Positions 53,871 through 63,107 of a stretch of 64,000 nt of DNA are shown here, piece by piece (within the stretch, counting starts at the first letter, position 1; every line of letters begins with the position of its first letter). Source of the DNA: Dyadobacter koreensis (lineage in GTDB: Bacteria > Bacteroidota > Bacteroidia > Cytophagales > Spirosomataceae). The position numbers and the translations under genes are program-made. The DNA lies in contig NZ_FNXY01000002.1 in NCBI RefSeq assembly GCF_900108855.1, positions 734,967 to 798,966 on the forward strand, read 5' to 3'. Below the pieces are notes generated by a model. It saw only the letters and a program-made list of their open reading frames with translations, was not told the DNA's origin and made no database searches.

Positions 53871-54731
53871 TCAGGACAGCGCTTTTCTCTTCAAAAAAGT
53901 GATTCCGATTCCTGCAAGAATAATGAGCCCGCCAATGATCATTTGAAGTGTAACTTTTTCATTTATAAATATCCAGGCCAAAAGACCTGTGACAATTGAT
54001 TGACTGAGCAAACTCAATGAAACGCGTTGAGCGTCTAGTTTTTGAACGGCATAACTGATCGTTAGCCAGCCCAGCAACTGGCATACTAATCCTTGAATTC
54101 CCAAAACACCCCATATTACCGGACTGAAATGCCAAAGAGGTTCTCCCATTCCCAGACAAATAATCAGCAGATAAAAGCTGGAAACGCTCATGCTGTAAGT
54201 CATAAAACTTACAATGTTCAGTTGGTTCAAAACTCTTTTGCTGACAATCATATAGCTGGCATAGAGCAATCCGGAAGTTACTGCCATAATAAACCCTTTG
54301 TCAAAACGCATTTGCATGAAAGTTTCAGGTCCCATCAAAATGACCATTCCTGAAAGTGCCACGAACGTCCCGATCCAGAAATGTTTTCCCGGGCGCTCAT
54401 GAAGGAATAGTGCTGACCCGATTCCAACCCAAACCGGAGAAAGATTAGTGAGCAAAGTGGCCTGTGTTGCGTTGGAATAATGGATCGATAAATTCCAGAT
54501 GGCGATATCACTGCCAAATAAAATCCCGCATATAAAAATGAGAAGCCATAGTTCCCTTTCAGGTCTTTGAAGCTTTTTCTTAAACAATACATACGGGACA
54601 AGAAAAATAACGGCAATAGACATTCTATAAAAAGCCGAGGAAATTCCTGAGACTGGCGCCCATTTCACAAGTACCGGAAAAATGCTGATCGCAATAACGC
54701 CTATGAGAAGACTGACCCGTGGGTTAAGCAT
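53871..54731 (-). CDS. EamA/DMT family transporter
   Basis: The 286-residue protein has ten membrane segments as two EamA repeats of five helices, with LLTNLSPVWVGIGSALFLHE and the second-repeat LLAWIFINEKVTLQMIIGGL as the conserved ends of each. The family exports amino acids or other small metabolites, or takes up nucleotide sugars. It lies 13 bases after the ywbE-like gene. Confidence 0.88.
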   Translation of the reverse strand: MLNPRVSLLIGVIAISIFPVLVKWAPVSGISSAFYRMSIAVIFLVPYVLFKKKLQRPERELWLLIFICGILFGSDIAIWNLSIHYSNATQATLLTNLSPVWVGIGSALFLHERPGKHFWIGTFVALSGMVILMGPETFMQMRFDKGFIMAVTSGLLYASYMIVSKRVLNQLNIVSFMTYSMSVSSFYLLIICLGMGEPLWHFSPVIWGVLGIQGLVCQLLGWLTISYAVQKLDAQRVSLSLLSQSIVTGLLAWIFINEKVTLQMIIGGLIILAGIGITFLKRKALS

Positions 54732-54744
54732 ATGGACGACGCAG

Positions 54745-54945
54745 TTAGCCGATAATTTTCACACGACCGACTTCGCCTGTAACCAGCCTGACTTTTATGC
54801 CGTGCGTATGTTTAGGAGCACTTGTCAAAATATCTTTCACAATACCTTTTGTCAGTTTTCCTGTGCGCTGATCCTGTTTTAGAACAATGGAAACGGCAAG
54901 TCCCGGATGAATATTTCCACGTTCGGTGCCTGATACTTCATTCAT
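54745..54945 (-). CDS. ywbE: YwbE family protein (DUF2196)
   Basis: The 66-residue protein matches the YwbE family over its length: RGNIHPGLAVSIVLKQDQRT, then GKLTKGIVKDILTSAPKHTH, then GIKVRLVTGEVGRVK. The function is unknown; the fold is a small beta-barrel. It is upstream of the EamA transporter and probably co-transcribed with it. Confidence 0.9.
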   Translation of the reverse strand: MNEVSGTERGNIHPGLAVSIVLKQDQRTGKLTKGIVKDILTSAPKHTHGIKVRLVTGEVGRVKIIG

Positions 54946-55373
54946 GCTTTTGAGTTTTTACTGCTTAAATCAAAAATTTTTATCAAAAGTAAGACAAATA
55001 GAAGCGGAAGCATAATGTAATCAATAATTCAGTTATTTTAAAGTATAAAATTGTACTTTTTTTATTCATCAAATTGAATAATGTAACCAATTTTATAATA
55101 AGTTAGCACATTTGTCTACGTAATAAATCAACTTCCGTCGGATAAATCCTTTATGATCTTAAAATGTTTAAATGAAATTTTGTTTTACAAAATGCCGATG
55201 TTTTTAAATTGAACACATTTTTTATTTGGGACGTTACCTTTCAATAAGGCTGGGGTTTCAGTTGTAGGATAATTTGAATAAAATAAGGAGGGGTATATTT
55301 TATAATTTTCATAATCTCCTAAAATTTGATTTAACCAAGATTGTCCATTAGCAAAACGGTAATGAACTGAATT
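54946..55373. other. Divergent promoter region, AT-rich
   Basis: These 428 bases separate ywbE and the MFS gene. They are AT-rich with no coding sequence I can support. A near-match to the -7 element (AAAATTTG at about 55321) lacks the leading T-A, so no promoter is called. Confidence 0.5.
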
Positions 55374-56552
55374 ATGAAAAAAAGTATTCTTACACTGACA
55401 CTTGGTGGTTTTGGCATTGGCATGACTGAATTCGTAATCATGGGAATTCTGCCTGACATCGCCAAATCTTTACAAATCACAATCCCTGAAGCTGGTCATT
55501 TGGTGTCGGCTTACGCAATGGGCGTTGTCGTCGGTGCTCCGCTGCTGATCGGATTTACCGGAAGTAAACCGCCGAAAACAATTTTACTGCTGCTGATGTG
55601 TTTGTTCACAGTATTCAATACGTTATCGGCTTTCGCTCCGAATTATGAAACTTTATTTATTTCGAGATTTTTCTCTGGCCTGCCTCATGGAGCATTTTTC
55701 GGTGTTGGTGCCGTGGTTGCCGGTCGTTTAGCTGATCAGGGAAAAGAAGCCAGATCAGTATCACTGATGTTTGCGGGATTAACGATCGCCAATTTGATTG
55801 GAGTACCGCTGGGCACGTTCATCGGTCACCATATCAGCTGGCGCATCACGTTTATGATCGTCGGAGTAATCGGTTTACTGACAACAACCAGTATCAAATT
55901 ATGGATGCCCGGTTTATCTGTGACAAATACCAAAGGGCTGATGAGCGAACTGAAATTTTTCACCAGACTGGATGCCTGGCTTATTGTTTTAGTAATCGCA
56001 ATCGGGACGGGTGGCTTTTTCTCGTGGTATAGTTACATTGCTCCTTTGCTAACTGAGGTTGCAGGATTCAGCGATGATTCCATCATGTATATTCTGGTAT
56101 TGGCTGGTTTAGGAATGGTTATGGGAAATTTCATTGGCGGAAGGCTGGCCGACCGGTTTTCTCCGTTATATACTTCGGCGGCTTTGTTACTTGCCATGGT
56201 TTTGTCATTAACAGCAGTTTATTTCGTTTCCAGCAACCAGACACTGACACTCATATTCACTTTTATCACAGGTGCCATTGCTTTTGCAATGCTTTCCCCT
56301 TTGCAAATGTTGATGATTAATACCGCGAAAGGGGCTGAAATGCTTGCTGCTTCGGTAAGTCAGGCAAGTTTCAATATTGGAAATGCTCTGGGTGCATATC
56401 TCGGCGGCTTGCCCATTGCCGCTGGGTTAGGCTACAATTCCCCTGAATGGGTAGGTGCGGGCATGGCTTTTGGCGGTGTGCTGGTTTCGCTCGTATTGAT
56501 GTTTCATTCGAGACAAAATAAAGAAGAGGTTACCGAACTGCAGGCAGCATAA
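55374..56552 (+). CDS. MFS transporter (AraJ-like)
   Basis: The 392-residue protein has twelve membrane segments. It starts LGGFGIGMTEFVIMGILPDI, the hallmark of AraJ/YdhP-type drug or sugar efflux carriers, and contains FISRFFSGLPHGAFFGVGAV with the motif A-like G-R-L-A-D segment. It probably exports a small molecule by proton antiport. Its stop is one base from the stop of the convergent FUSC gene, with no terminator between them. Confidence 0.88.
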   Translation: MKKSILTLTLGGFGIGMTEFVIMGILPDIAKSLQITIPEAGHLVSAYAMGVVVGAPLLIGFTGSKPPKTILLLLMCLFTVFNTLSAFAPNYETLFISRFFSGLPHGAFFGVGAVVAGRLADQGKEARSVSLMFAGLTIANLIGVPLGTFIGHHISWRITFMIVGVIGLLTTTSIKLWMPGLSVTNTKGLMSELKFFTRLDAWLIVLVIAIGTGGFFSWYSYIAPLLTEVAGFSDDSIMYILVLAGLGMVMGNFIGGRLADRFSPLYTSAALLLAMVLSLTAVYFVSSNQTLTLIFTFITGAIAFAMLSPLQMLMINTAKGAEMLAASVSQASFNIGNALGAYLGGLPIAAGLGYNSPEWVGAGMAFGGVLVSLVLMFHSRQNKEEVTELQAA

Positions 56553-56553
56553 T

Positions 56554-58791
56554 TCAGACTTTTCCAATAGCAATTTTTTGAAGAATTTTGATTTCATCAA
56601 TGGTGATCGTACTGATAAGTTCGAATAAACCATTGATGGTTTTAAAATCAGATAACGCCTTTCTCGCCGGTGACTGAGCAGATTTTTCGATCCCCATTTC
56701 TTTTATTTCCTTCTTTCTTGCCGACAAAAGATCCAGCAGTTTTTGGTTCTGTGGCAGAGATTCCTTAATAATATCAACGCTTGCATTTTCTTCCTTATCA
56801 ATGAGTTGAATTGCAGACTCGAACTGACGGTCAATTTGCCGGATCATAGGTTTGAACTCATCCGAAAGATAAGATTGACCGACCGTCTGCGCATAGGTTG
56901 ACAATGAGGCAATATACGACGTTAACATGTGGCTGGTTGCGACAAACTGGTGATGTTCCTCCATTTTTACCTGTTGCTTTTTCGGTTCGGAAAGCATGCG
57001 CTGAAAATTATCCGATAAATTGGCCATTGCTATTATTGCTTCCTTCCGGTGTAGCTTTAACTCGTTGATATCAAGCTGTACACCTGTGAATATCTGCGAC
57101 ACGTTATCGAAATATTTTCTGTTGGCATCCAGAGCCGCTTTCATATACTGATTGATCTGGGTATGTTCCCAAACCGGGAGGATATAGGATGACACAAAAT
57201 AGGCAATAATTGACCCGATAACGGTATCGATCACGCGATCCTGCAAAACGGCCGTGATATGCTCAGGATTCAGGAAATTAAACCATAAAAGCACATAAAG
57301 AGTTATCCCGATGGAGGCGACAAAGTAATTTATCTTTAAAAAACTGTAAGCCGAAATCATCGCCAGCATCATAATGACGAAAATAACGGTATCATCCTTG
57401 ATCAGATAAAGTGTTAGGAAACCGGCAAAAGCGCCGACGATCGTTCCTGCGATCCGGTAAAGGTTTCGTTGTTTAGTGATACTGAATGCCGGTTTCATGA
57501 TCGTGACAATGGTCAGCAAAATCCAGTAGCCATGTCCGACACTGAAAAACAACGATACTAAAAATCCGATCATCAACCCGAGCGTAACGCGCACCGCATG
57601 CCGGAAATGACTGGATTTGAGTGACAAGCTATCCAGCAAAATCCTGGGACTATATTCCTGTTTTGTCGTAAAATCGTCGATTTCAACGTTGATATTGTAT
57701 TCCTTACTCAGCTCGGAGTCATAACGGGTTGCGCGATGAAGTTTTTTGACACGCTCGGTGATATCCTGCAAACTGTTCAGAATCTGACGCAGCATAATAA
57801 AATCCTCCACATTTTCATGCGTCATGCTTCTTTCTCTGATACTGTCAAAAGTACGCTGACATTTATTAAAGGCTTCATCCAGATCATGTCTTGGTTTGGA
57901 TGGAAAACCACTCTGAACGGACAATCCGATTTCTTGAAGTTCAGCTGCTAGCCAGGTAATATAAGTACCGAAAAGACGAAGGATTTTAGAATGATCAAAT
58001 GCCCGGTGGAGGTTGGAATAATTTTGCTGGGAGTTAAGAATCCGCTCCATCAGATCGACACTATCTAAAAACATCAACATCAGTATCCGGCTGGTATTTG
58101 TGGATTCCGTTACGATTTGGCGCGTTTTGAATAAAATCTCCCGAAGCGTTTCATGGTTTTCGCGAAGAATTACTTGTTGATGAATCATCTGGTTAAACAA
58201 TTCATCGTAGTCAGGTTTGGCAAAATAGTAACCTGCCTTGACCGACAGTAACTTCCCTAGTTCTACAAAATTCTCACCAAGCAACTGCTGAATAAGTTTA
58301 TAAGGGCGTATTTTTTGTAAGACGAGAAAAAGAATCAGATACCAGATTCCGCCGGCAGAGAATATCAGTGCATTCCTAAGCACTGCATCACCGCTCATGT
58401 GGTTATCGATGTTGAAAACAAATACCAAAAGTGCGATCAGTCCGACGCTGTTCGCCCGGTTTCCATATACTCCTACGAGAGAGAAAAACATCCCGAAAAT
58501 TACAATTTCAAAGAATGCCAGAAAGTGAATATGCCTGAGATAACCAGTTATACACGCGACTGCAAAACAAGTCACAATCGCAATCATCAGGGAATTTCTT
58601 CTACGGTGCAGCGGGCCGGGATTGTCGGTCGTGCCGATCAGCAATGTACCCAGCGGGAAGGCAATAAGATCACTTAAAATGCCGTAGTGATGAAAAATCA
58701 GACAAGGAATTACGGCCCCTAGCGTGAGCCTGACGCCTGTATAGAGGTAATGGCTGGAAATAAATTTTCTAAACTCATTAAGGTAATTCAT
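56554..58791 (-). CDS. FUSC family membrane protein (YccS-like)
   Basis: The 745-residue protein has two sets of about six membrane helices, each followed by a soluble helical domain: helices at about residues 15-165, a soluble part to about 380, helices to about 535, and a soluble C-terminus to the end. The second set begins SFRHAVRVTLGLMIGFLVSL, the usual FUSC start. YccS/FUSC proteins are linked to aromatic-acid efflux and fusaric acid resistance. It is divergent from the HPP gene. Confidence 0.85.
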   Translation of the reverse strand: MNYLNEFRKFISSHYLYTGVRLTLGAVIPCLIFHHYGILSDLIAFPLGTLLIGTTDNPGPLHRRRNSLMIAIVTCFAVACITGYLRHIHFLAFFEIVIFGMFFSLVGVYGNRANSVGLIALLVFVFNIDNHMSGDAVLRNALIFSAGGIWYLILFLVLQKIRPYKLIQQLLGENFVELGKLLSVKAGYYFAKPDYDELFNQMIHQQVILRENHETLREILFKTRQIVTESTNTSRILMLMFLDSVDLMERILNSQQNYSNLHRAFDHSKILRLFGTYITWLAAELQEIGLSVQSGFPSKPRHDLDEAFNKCQRTFDSIRERSMTHENVEDFIMLRQILNSLQDITERVKKLHRATRYDSELSKEYNINVEIDDFTTKQEYSPRILLDSLSLKSSHFRHAVRVTLGLMIGFLVSLFFSVGHGYWILLTIVTIMKPAFSITKQRNLYRIAGTIVGAFAGFLTLYLIKDDTVIFVIMMLAMISAYSFLKINYFVASIGITLYVLLWFNFLNPEHITAVLQDRVIDTVIGSIIAYFVSSYILPVWEHTQINQYMKAALDANRKYFDNVSQIFTGVQLDINELKLHRKEAIIAMANLSDNFQRMLSEPKKQQVKMEEHHQFVATSHMLTSYIASLSTYAQTVGQSYLSDEFKPMIRQIDRQFESAIQLIDKEENASVDIIKESLPQNQKLLDLLSARKKEIKEMGIEKSAQSPARKALSDFKTINGLFELISTITIDEIKILQKIAIGKV

Positions 58792-58989
58792 GCAAAAAGG
58801 GAACTGTGACTAATTCTTTGCTTCCAATATCAACTTTATGTTTGACAAAAACGATACCTGAACATAATTAAATTTCGGGGTGGTACATGTGCCCGATGTG
58901 TTATGAAATTTTGTAGAATCATGCCGAACCATAATAGTTATATGATGGTTATAAATAGCTATGCTTTTTATTAATATACTATAAAGGTT

Positions 58990-59571
58990 TTGAGAAAACG
59001 TATAAGGAAACATGCCAGAATCGCACGTTATGTGATTTATAAAGAAACGTTGATAGACTTCAAGGACCATCTCTGGACATTTATCGGGTCTTTCGCAGGA
59101 ATTGGTTTAATTGGACTTTTAAACCAGAACGTTTTCACGCAGAGCGATAATTTATTCCTGATCGGATCTTTTGGTGCTTCCTCCGTTTTGATCTATGGTA
59201 TCGTCAACAGTCCGCTGGCACAGCCCAGAAATCTGGTAGGCGGGCATGTAATTTGTGCCCTGGTTGGGGTGACGGTCCACTATATTATCCCGAATGAAAT
59301 ATGGTTGTCATCGGCATTTGCCGTTTCTCTCTCAATTGTGATGATGCAGATTACCAAAACACTTCATCCTCCCGGCGGTGCGACGGCGCTGATTGCCAAC
59401 ATCGGGTCTGAAAAAGTCACAAGCCTTGGGTATATCTACGTCTTGAGCCCGGTGTTATCCGGCGTTTTAATATTGCTGTTTGTTGCCCTGATCGTCAACA
59501 ACATGACTTCTCATCGAACGTATCCGAAAAATAAAAATTGGTATAAAATCTGGCAGCGCAGATACAGATAA
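58990..59571 (+). CDS. HPP family membrane protein, TTG start
   Basis: The 193-residue protein starts at a TTG (58990) with AAAGG a few bases upstream; no in-frame ATG lies early enough. Four membrane segments are visible, with the family motif in LHPPGGATALIA (about residues 124-135) and NLVGGHVICALVG. The HPP family includes a nitrite transporter from cyanobacteria. It is followed 46 bases later by a ClC channel gene and is probably co-transcribed with it. Confidence 0.85.
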   Translation: MRKRIRKHARIARYVIYKETLIDFKDHLWTFIGSFAGIGLIGLLNQNVFTQSDNLFLIGSFGASSVLIYGIVNSPLAQPRNLVGGHVICALVGVTVHYIIPNEIWLSSAFAVSLSIVMMQITKTLHPPGGATALIANIGSEKVTSLGYIYVLSPVLSGVLILLFVALIVNNMTSHRTYPKNKNWYKIWQRRYR

Positions 59572-59617
59572 TTTTACCATTCACTTCAATAATTGATTTT
59601 ACCAGAATCCGTGTTAT

Positions 59618-60889
59618 ATGAATACCAGTACAACATCATCCTATCGGCATAAAAAAGTCAGGAGGACAGTAACTGTTTTGGCTGCCGCTGCGGTAGTCGG
59701 GGTTTTTTCGGCAATCGTAGCCGATACCCTTAAAGTGATCACGGAACATTATGAACATGATTTTGTACATAGGTTAGCGGAAAATCAATATCTGATCTTC
59801 TTTCTTCCGTTCATCGGATTCACGACGATACATATTCTCAGACAGTTTTTATTCAAAAATAAACCAAACAAAGGGATTAAGGAAGTGCTTGATTCTATTA
59901 ATAATGGCGGGAAAACCTTGCCGGCTTACAAAATACCATCTCATTATTTCAACGGATTTTTAACGGTGATTTTTGGCGGCTCCACCGGCATCGAAGTTTC
60001 TACAGTGGTGGCGACAGCTTCGATCGGTGCGTTATCCAGCCATAAAGTCGGGCATTTAAATAAGTATCGGACGGATCTGGTTTGCGCAGGTTTAGCCGCT
60101 GGCGTCACGGCTTTGTTCAATGCACCGATTGCCGGTTTTATGTTCGCATTTGAAGTTTTTACCAGAAAGCGGAATAAGACTCATTTGGCTGCTTTGGCAA
60201 CGGCAATTTTTACCTCTTACATATTGACGAGATATTTTTTTTACGTAAAAGTTTTCAACTTTGAGGTAACCGTATGGCACAAGGAAGCGCTGCCGTACTT
60301 TGTACTGCTCGGTATTTTAGCAGGTTTTAATTCCGTTTTTCTTACAAAAAGTGTTCTGTTTTGCAAGAAGTTTTTCGGCACTCTGCGGAACGATTACGTG
60401 AAAATTATTGCCGGTTCTTTAATTATCTCGACTCTGATATTTTTCTTCCCCAGTTTGTATGGTGAGGGATATTCGGGAATAAAAAACCTGACTTCCATTA
60501 CCCAACCGTCCGATCTGTATATTCTGTTACCTTTCGTTGTCATTTTATTTTTAAAGCCAATCGCTACTTCCGTCACGCTTGGAGCCGGCGGCGATGGGGG
60601 AGTGTTTGCGCCGAGCTTATTTATAGGTGCATTTTTAGGTTTAATCACAGCATTGACGCTCAACTACTTTTTCCATCTGGACCTGATCGCCCTAAACTTC
60701 ATCATTATTGGTATGGCGGCCGTTCTAAGTGGAAGTATTCACGCGCCGTTGACTTCCATTTTCCTGGTGTGCGCGATTGCAGATAATTACGTTTTATTTA
60801 TCCCCATTGTTATCGCTTCACTCGTTTCCTGGCTAGTTGCGCATTTTATTTTTCCTTACACGGTATATACTTATAAAGCAACCGTGTAA
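59618..60889 (+). CDS. ClC-type chloride channel
   Basis: The 423-residue protein has the ClC core and no CBS domains. The gating Glu is present in GSTGIEVSTVV (Glu126), and the third motif is GGDGGVFAPSLF. The usual GSGIP segment is replaced by NKGIK (residues 84-88), so the central Ser is probably Lys85. In the helix with FNAPIAGFMFAFEVF, the proton Glu of ClC antiporters is Val180, as in channel-type ClCs. The filter Tyr is kept in IADNYVLF. It follows an HPP protein. Confidence 0.87.
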   Translation: MNTSTTSSYRHKKVRRTVTVLAAAAVVGVFSAIVADTLKVITEHYEHDFVHRLAENQYLIFFLPFIGFTTIHILRQFLFKNKPNKGIKEVLDSINNGGKTLPAYKIPSHYFNGFLTVIFGGSTGIEVSTVVATASIGALSSHKVGHLNKYRTDLVCAGLAAGVTALFNAPIAGFMFAFEVFTRKRNKTHLAALATAIFTSYILTRYFFYVKVFNFEVTVWHKEALPYFVLLGILAGFNSVFLTKSVLFCKKFFGTLRNDYVKIIAGSLIISTLIFFFPSLYGEGYSGIKNLTSITQPSDLYILLPFVVILFLKPIATSVTLGAGGDGGVFAPSLFIGAFLGLITALTLNYFFHLDLIALNFIIIGMAAVLSGSIHAPLTSIFLVCAIADNYVLFIPIVIASLVSWLVAHFIFPYTVYTYKATV

Positions 60890-60941
60890 CTTACAATCGT
60901 TGTTGGCTCAGATTGCTTTTTATTAATTTAAATTTCAGGTT

Positions 60942-61424
60942 ATGCACATCAGAAAAGCTATCGATCAGGATCGTCACGAAATTTGGGAAATTTTTACTGC
61001 CGTAATTCAGACAGGTGATACCTATGTGTTCGCACCCGATACGCCAAAGGAAGATCTTGACAAATATTGGTTTGCAGCTAATATGGAGACTTACGTTTTG
61101 GAAGAGAATGGCGAAATTCTCGGGACTTATGTGATCAAGCCAAATCAGGTAGATCTGGGTTCACATATTGCGAACGGATCTTATATGGTCCATCCGAATG
61201 CGCAGGGACGAGGAATTGGAAATTTGCTCTGTGAACATTCTTTGGCAGAAGCGAAACGTTTCGGTTTTAAAGGGATGCAGTTTAATATTGTTGTGAGCAC
61301 GAACAAGTTCGCAATAAAACTTTGGAAAAAACACGGATTTGAGATAATCGGGACAATTCCAGGTGGTTTTGAGCATCTAGAGTTAGGCTTTGTCGATGCT
61401 CATATCATGTTCAGAAAATTGTAA
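60942..61424 (+). CDS. GNAT family N-acetyltransferase
   Basis: The 160-residue protein has the acetyl-CoA motif in NAQGRGIGNLLCEHSLAEAK (about residues 86-105), followed by FAIKLWKKHGFEIIGTIPGG, typical of PhnO/phosphinothricin-acetyltransferase-like GNATs. The substrate is unknown. The second GNAT starts 13 bases after its stop, and the two look like an operon. Confidence 0.87.
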   Translation: MHIRKAIDQDRHEIWEIFTAVIQTGDTYVFAPDTPKEDLDKYWFAANMETYVLEENGEILGTYVIKPNQVDLGSHIANGSYMVHPNAQGRGIGNLLCEHSLAEAKRFGFKGMQFNIVVSTNKFAIKLWKKHGFEIIGTIPGGFEHLELGFVDAHIMFRKL

Positions 61425-61437
61425 ACCGAATCGTTAT

Positions 61438-61989
61438 ATGCTCATTCTCAACTTTGAAAAGTTCCCGGTTTTGGAAACGGAACGACTTACTTTGAGACCT
61501 ATTTCAATAGACGATGTTGACGAGATGTTTCAGCAGAGAAGTAACCCCGACGTAATGAAATACATTGTCAGGCCATTGCTCCAGTCTCGGCGAGAGGCAG
61601 AAGAGCTTGTCAGGAATTATGAATTTTTGTTTGAGCAGGGTATAAGTATTACCTGGGCGATATCTTTAAAAGGAGAGAGCAAAATGCTTGGAACCGTTGG
61701 TTTTCCTCGTATTAATAAGGAAAATTATCGCGGTGAGATTGGTTATTCGCTGGATCCTGTAAACTGGAACAAAGGCTATATGAGCGAAGCACTTAAAGAA
61801 ATAATCCAATTTGGATTTAAACAGCTACGTATGAATACCATTGAAGCCGTTATCCACCCTGAAAACAGGGCTTCTTCAAGTCTGATGTTAAAACATGGAT
61901 TTGTAAGAGAGGCTTATTTCAGGGAGCATACGTTTTTCGACGGTAGATTTCAGGATGTTGAAATTTACTCTTTGCTCTCGCCCAGATGA
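61438..61989 (+). CDS. GNAT family N-acetyltransferase (RimJ/RimL-like)
   Basis: The start at 61438 (MLILNFEKFPVLETERLTLR) gives 183 residues and avoids overlap with the upstream gene. The motif LETERLTLRPISIDDVDEMF at the N-terminus and GEIGYSLDPVNWNKGYMSEA (about residues 100-119) are typical of RimJ/RimL-type enzymes. NRASSSLMLKHGFVREAYFR completes the fold. The substrate may be a ribosomal protein N-terminus or a small molecule; this cannot be told. Confidence 0.88.
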   Translation: MLILNFEKFPVLETERLTLRPISIDDVDEMFQQRSNPDVMKYIVRPLLQSRREAEELVRNYEFLFEQGISITWAISLKGESKMLGTVGFPRINKENYRGEIGYSLDPVNWNKGYMSEALKEIIQFGFKQLRMNTIEAVIHPENRASSSLMLKHGFVREAYFREHTFFDGRFQDVEIYSLLSPR

Positions 61990-62009
61990 ATTTTTAAACT
62001 GTCATAAAT

Positions 62010-62044
62010 AAAACATCCGTCTGCAATTTGTAAACGGATGTTTT
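62010..62044. terminator. Bidirectional terminator
   Basis: AAAACATCCGT (62010-62020) pairs perfectly with ACGGATGTTTT (62034-62044) between the convergent GNAT and ohr genes. Confidence 0.8.
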
Positions 62045-62066
62045 GTAATAAGAACGATACGATTTA

Positions 62067-62504
62067 TTAGGCTGAAACTTCTTCTGTTGTTGTTTTTAAA
62101 GTAACGTCCACATTTCCGCGCGTTGCATTGGAATACGGACAAACCTGATGCGCTTTGGCAATCAGATCATCCGCTACCGATTGCTCTACACCCGGAATAT
62201 TTGCTTCCAGAGTGACTACCAGTCCGAAACCATCTGCTTCGTTTTTTCCTATACCAACGTGAGCAGTCACAGAAGTCGTTCCGGTTTTGATTTTGCTGCG
62301 CTGAATAATCAGGTTTAATGCGCTGTCGAAACAAGCCGCATAACCGGCCGCGAACAATTGCTCGGGATTTGTATAATTGTTATTGGCTCCGCCCATTTCT
62401 TTCGGAATACGAACTTCCAGGTCCAGAATTCCATCTTCCGAAACCACTTTTCCATTTCTTCCGCCTGTTGCTGTTGCAGCGGTCGTATAAATTGCCTTGA
62501 TCAT
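62067..62504 (-). CDS. ohr: Organic hydroperoxide resistance protein (Ohr, OsmC family)
   Basis: The 145-residue protein is a typical Ohr: TATGGRNGKVVSEDGILDL, the first reactive Cys in FAAGYAACFDSAL (about residues 51-63) and the second in AHQVCPYSNATRGN (about 117-130). It reduces organic peroxides in the cytosol using lipoyl or other thiols. It is 27 bases downstream of the ohrR-like gene on the same strand, so the two form an operon under OhrR control. Confidence 0.93.
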   Translation of the reverse strand: MIKAIYTTAATATGGRNGKVVSEDGILDLEVRIPKEMGGANNNYTNPEQLFAAGYAACFDSALNLIIQRSKIKTGTTSVTAHVGIGKNEADGFGLVVTLEANIPGVEQSVADDLIAKAHQVCPYSNATRGNVDVTLKTTTEEVSA

Positions 62505-62531
62505 TTTTGTTGATGTTTTGGTTGATATTGG

Positions 62532-62978
62532 TTAATTATTATGAACGGCTTCGATTTTGTTGATCTTGTCAAGCAGTCCAGTCGCGAGTGCTTTCATTTC
62601 CCGAACCTCCTTATCAGTAAGTTCAAGACTGCACTTGATCTGCTCAGGAATTTCCGCTCCTCTTTCTTTTAGTTTTTCTCCTGTTTCAGTTAATGAAATG
62701 ATAACGACACGTTCATCTTCTTTCAACCGCTTACGGGTGATAAGCTCCCTGTCTTCCAGTTTTTTTAGCATCGGAGAAAGTGTGCCAGAGTCCAGCATAA
62801 GTTTATATCCGAGCTCTTTAACCGAAACGCCATTCTCTTCCCAAAGAACAAGCATAACCAAATACTGAGGATACGTAAGACCGATTTTATCCAGCAGAGG
62901 AAGGTAATGGCTGGTAACTTTCCTTGACAAGGCGTAAAGCGGGAAGCAAAGTTGGTTTGATAGTTTTAACAGTTCCAT
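62532..62978 (-). CDS. ohrR: MarR family regulator, OhrR-like
   Basis: The 148-residue protein is OhrR-like: N-terminal LSNQLCFPLYALSRKVTSHY with the peroxide-sensing Cys11 in the NQLCFPLY motif, winged helix ELGYKLMLDSGTLSPMLKKL (about residues 56-75) and DERVVIISLTETGEKL. Oxidation of that Cys by organic peroxides releases the repressor from DNA. Only this one Cys is present, which makes it a one-Cys type. Its own promoter carries palindromic TTGTATACAA (63007-63016). Confidence 0.9.
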   Translation of the reverse strand: MELLKLSNQLCFPLYALSRKVTSHYLPLLDKIGLTYPQYLVMLVLWEENGVSVKELGYKLMLDSGTLSPMLKKLEDRELITRKRLKEDERVVIISLTETGEKLKERGAEIPEQIKCSLELTDKEVREMKALATGLLDKINKIEAVHNN

Positions 62979-62989
62979 GTCTCATTTTT

Positions 62990-63016
62990 AATTGTATAAA
63001 ATTAAATTGTATACAA
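62990..63016. promoter_or_regulatory. Probable OhrR operator
   Basis: AATTGTATA occurs twice (62990-62998 and 63005-63013) just upstream of the ohrR start at 62978. The second copy completes a perfect palindrome, TTGTATACAA (63007-63016). This resembles the TACAATT/AATTGTA operators of OhrR regulators. Confidence 0.65.
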
Positions 63017-63060
63017 CTTAATTGCAAGTGTTTTCGGAAATCAATTGGACAGGGCACAAA

Positions 63061-63090
63061 AAAAGGTCGTATCGGAGGATACGACCTTTT
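63061..63090. terminator. Terminator of the ferritin gene
   Basis: AAAAGGTCGTATC (63061-63073) pairs with GATACGACCTTTT (63078-63090), a perfect 13-base-pair stem with flanking A and T tracts. Confidence 0.88.
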
Positions 63091-63107
63091 TTCTAAAACC
63101 TATAAAA

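Noticed and set aside
58810..59070. 86-codon minus-strand frame overlapping the HPP gene start
   Set aside because: It overlaps the HPP coding sequence on the other strand, has no family features and lies in a divergent promoter gap.
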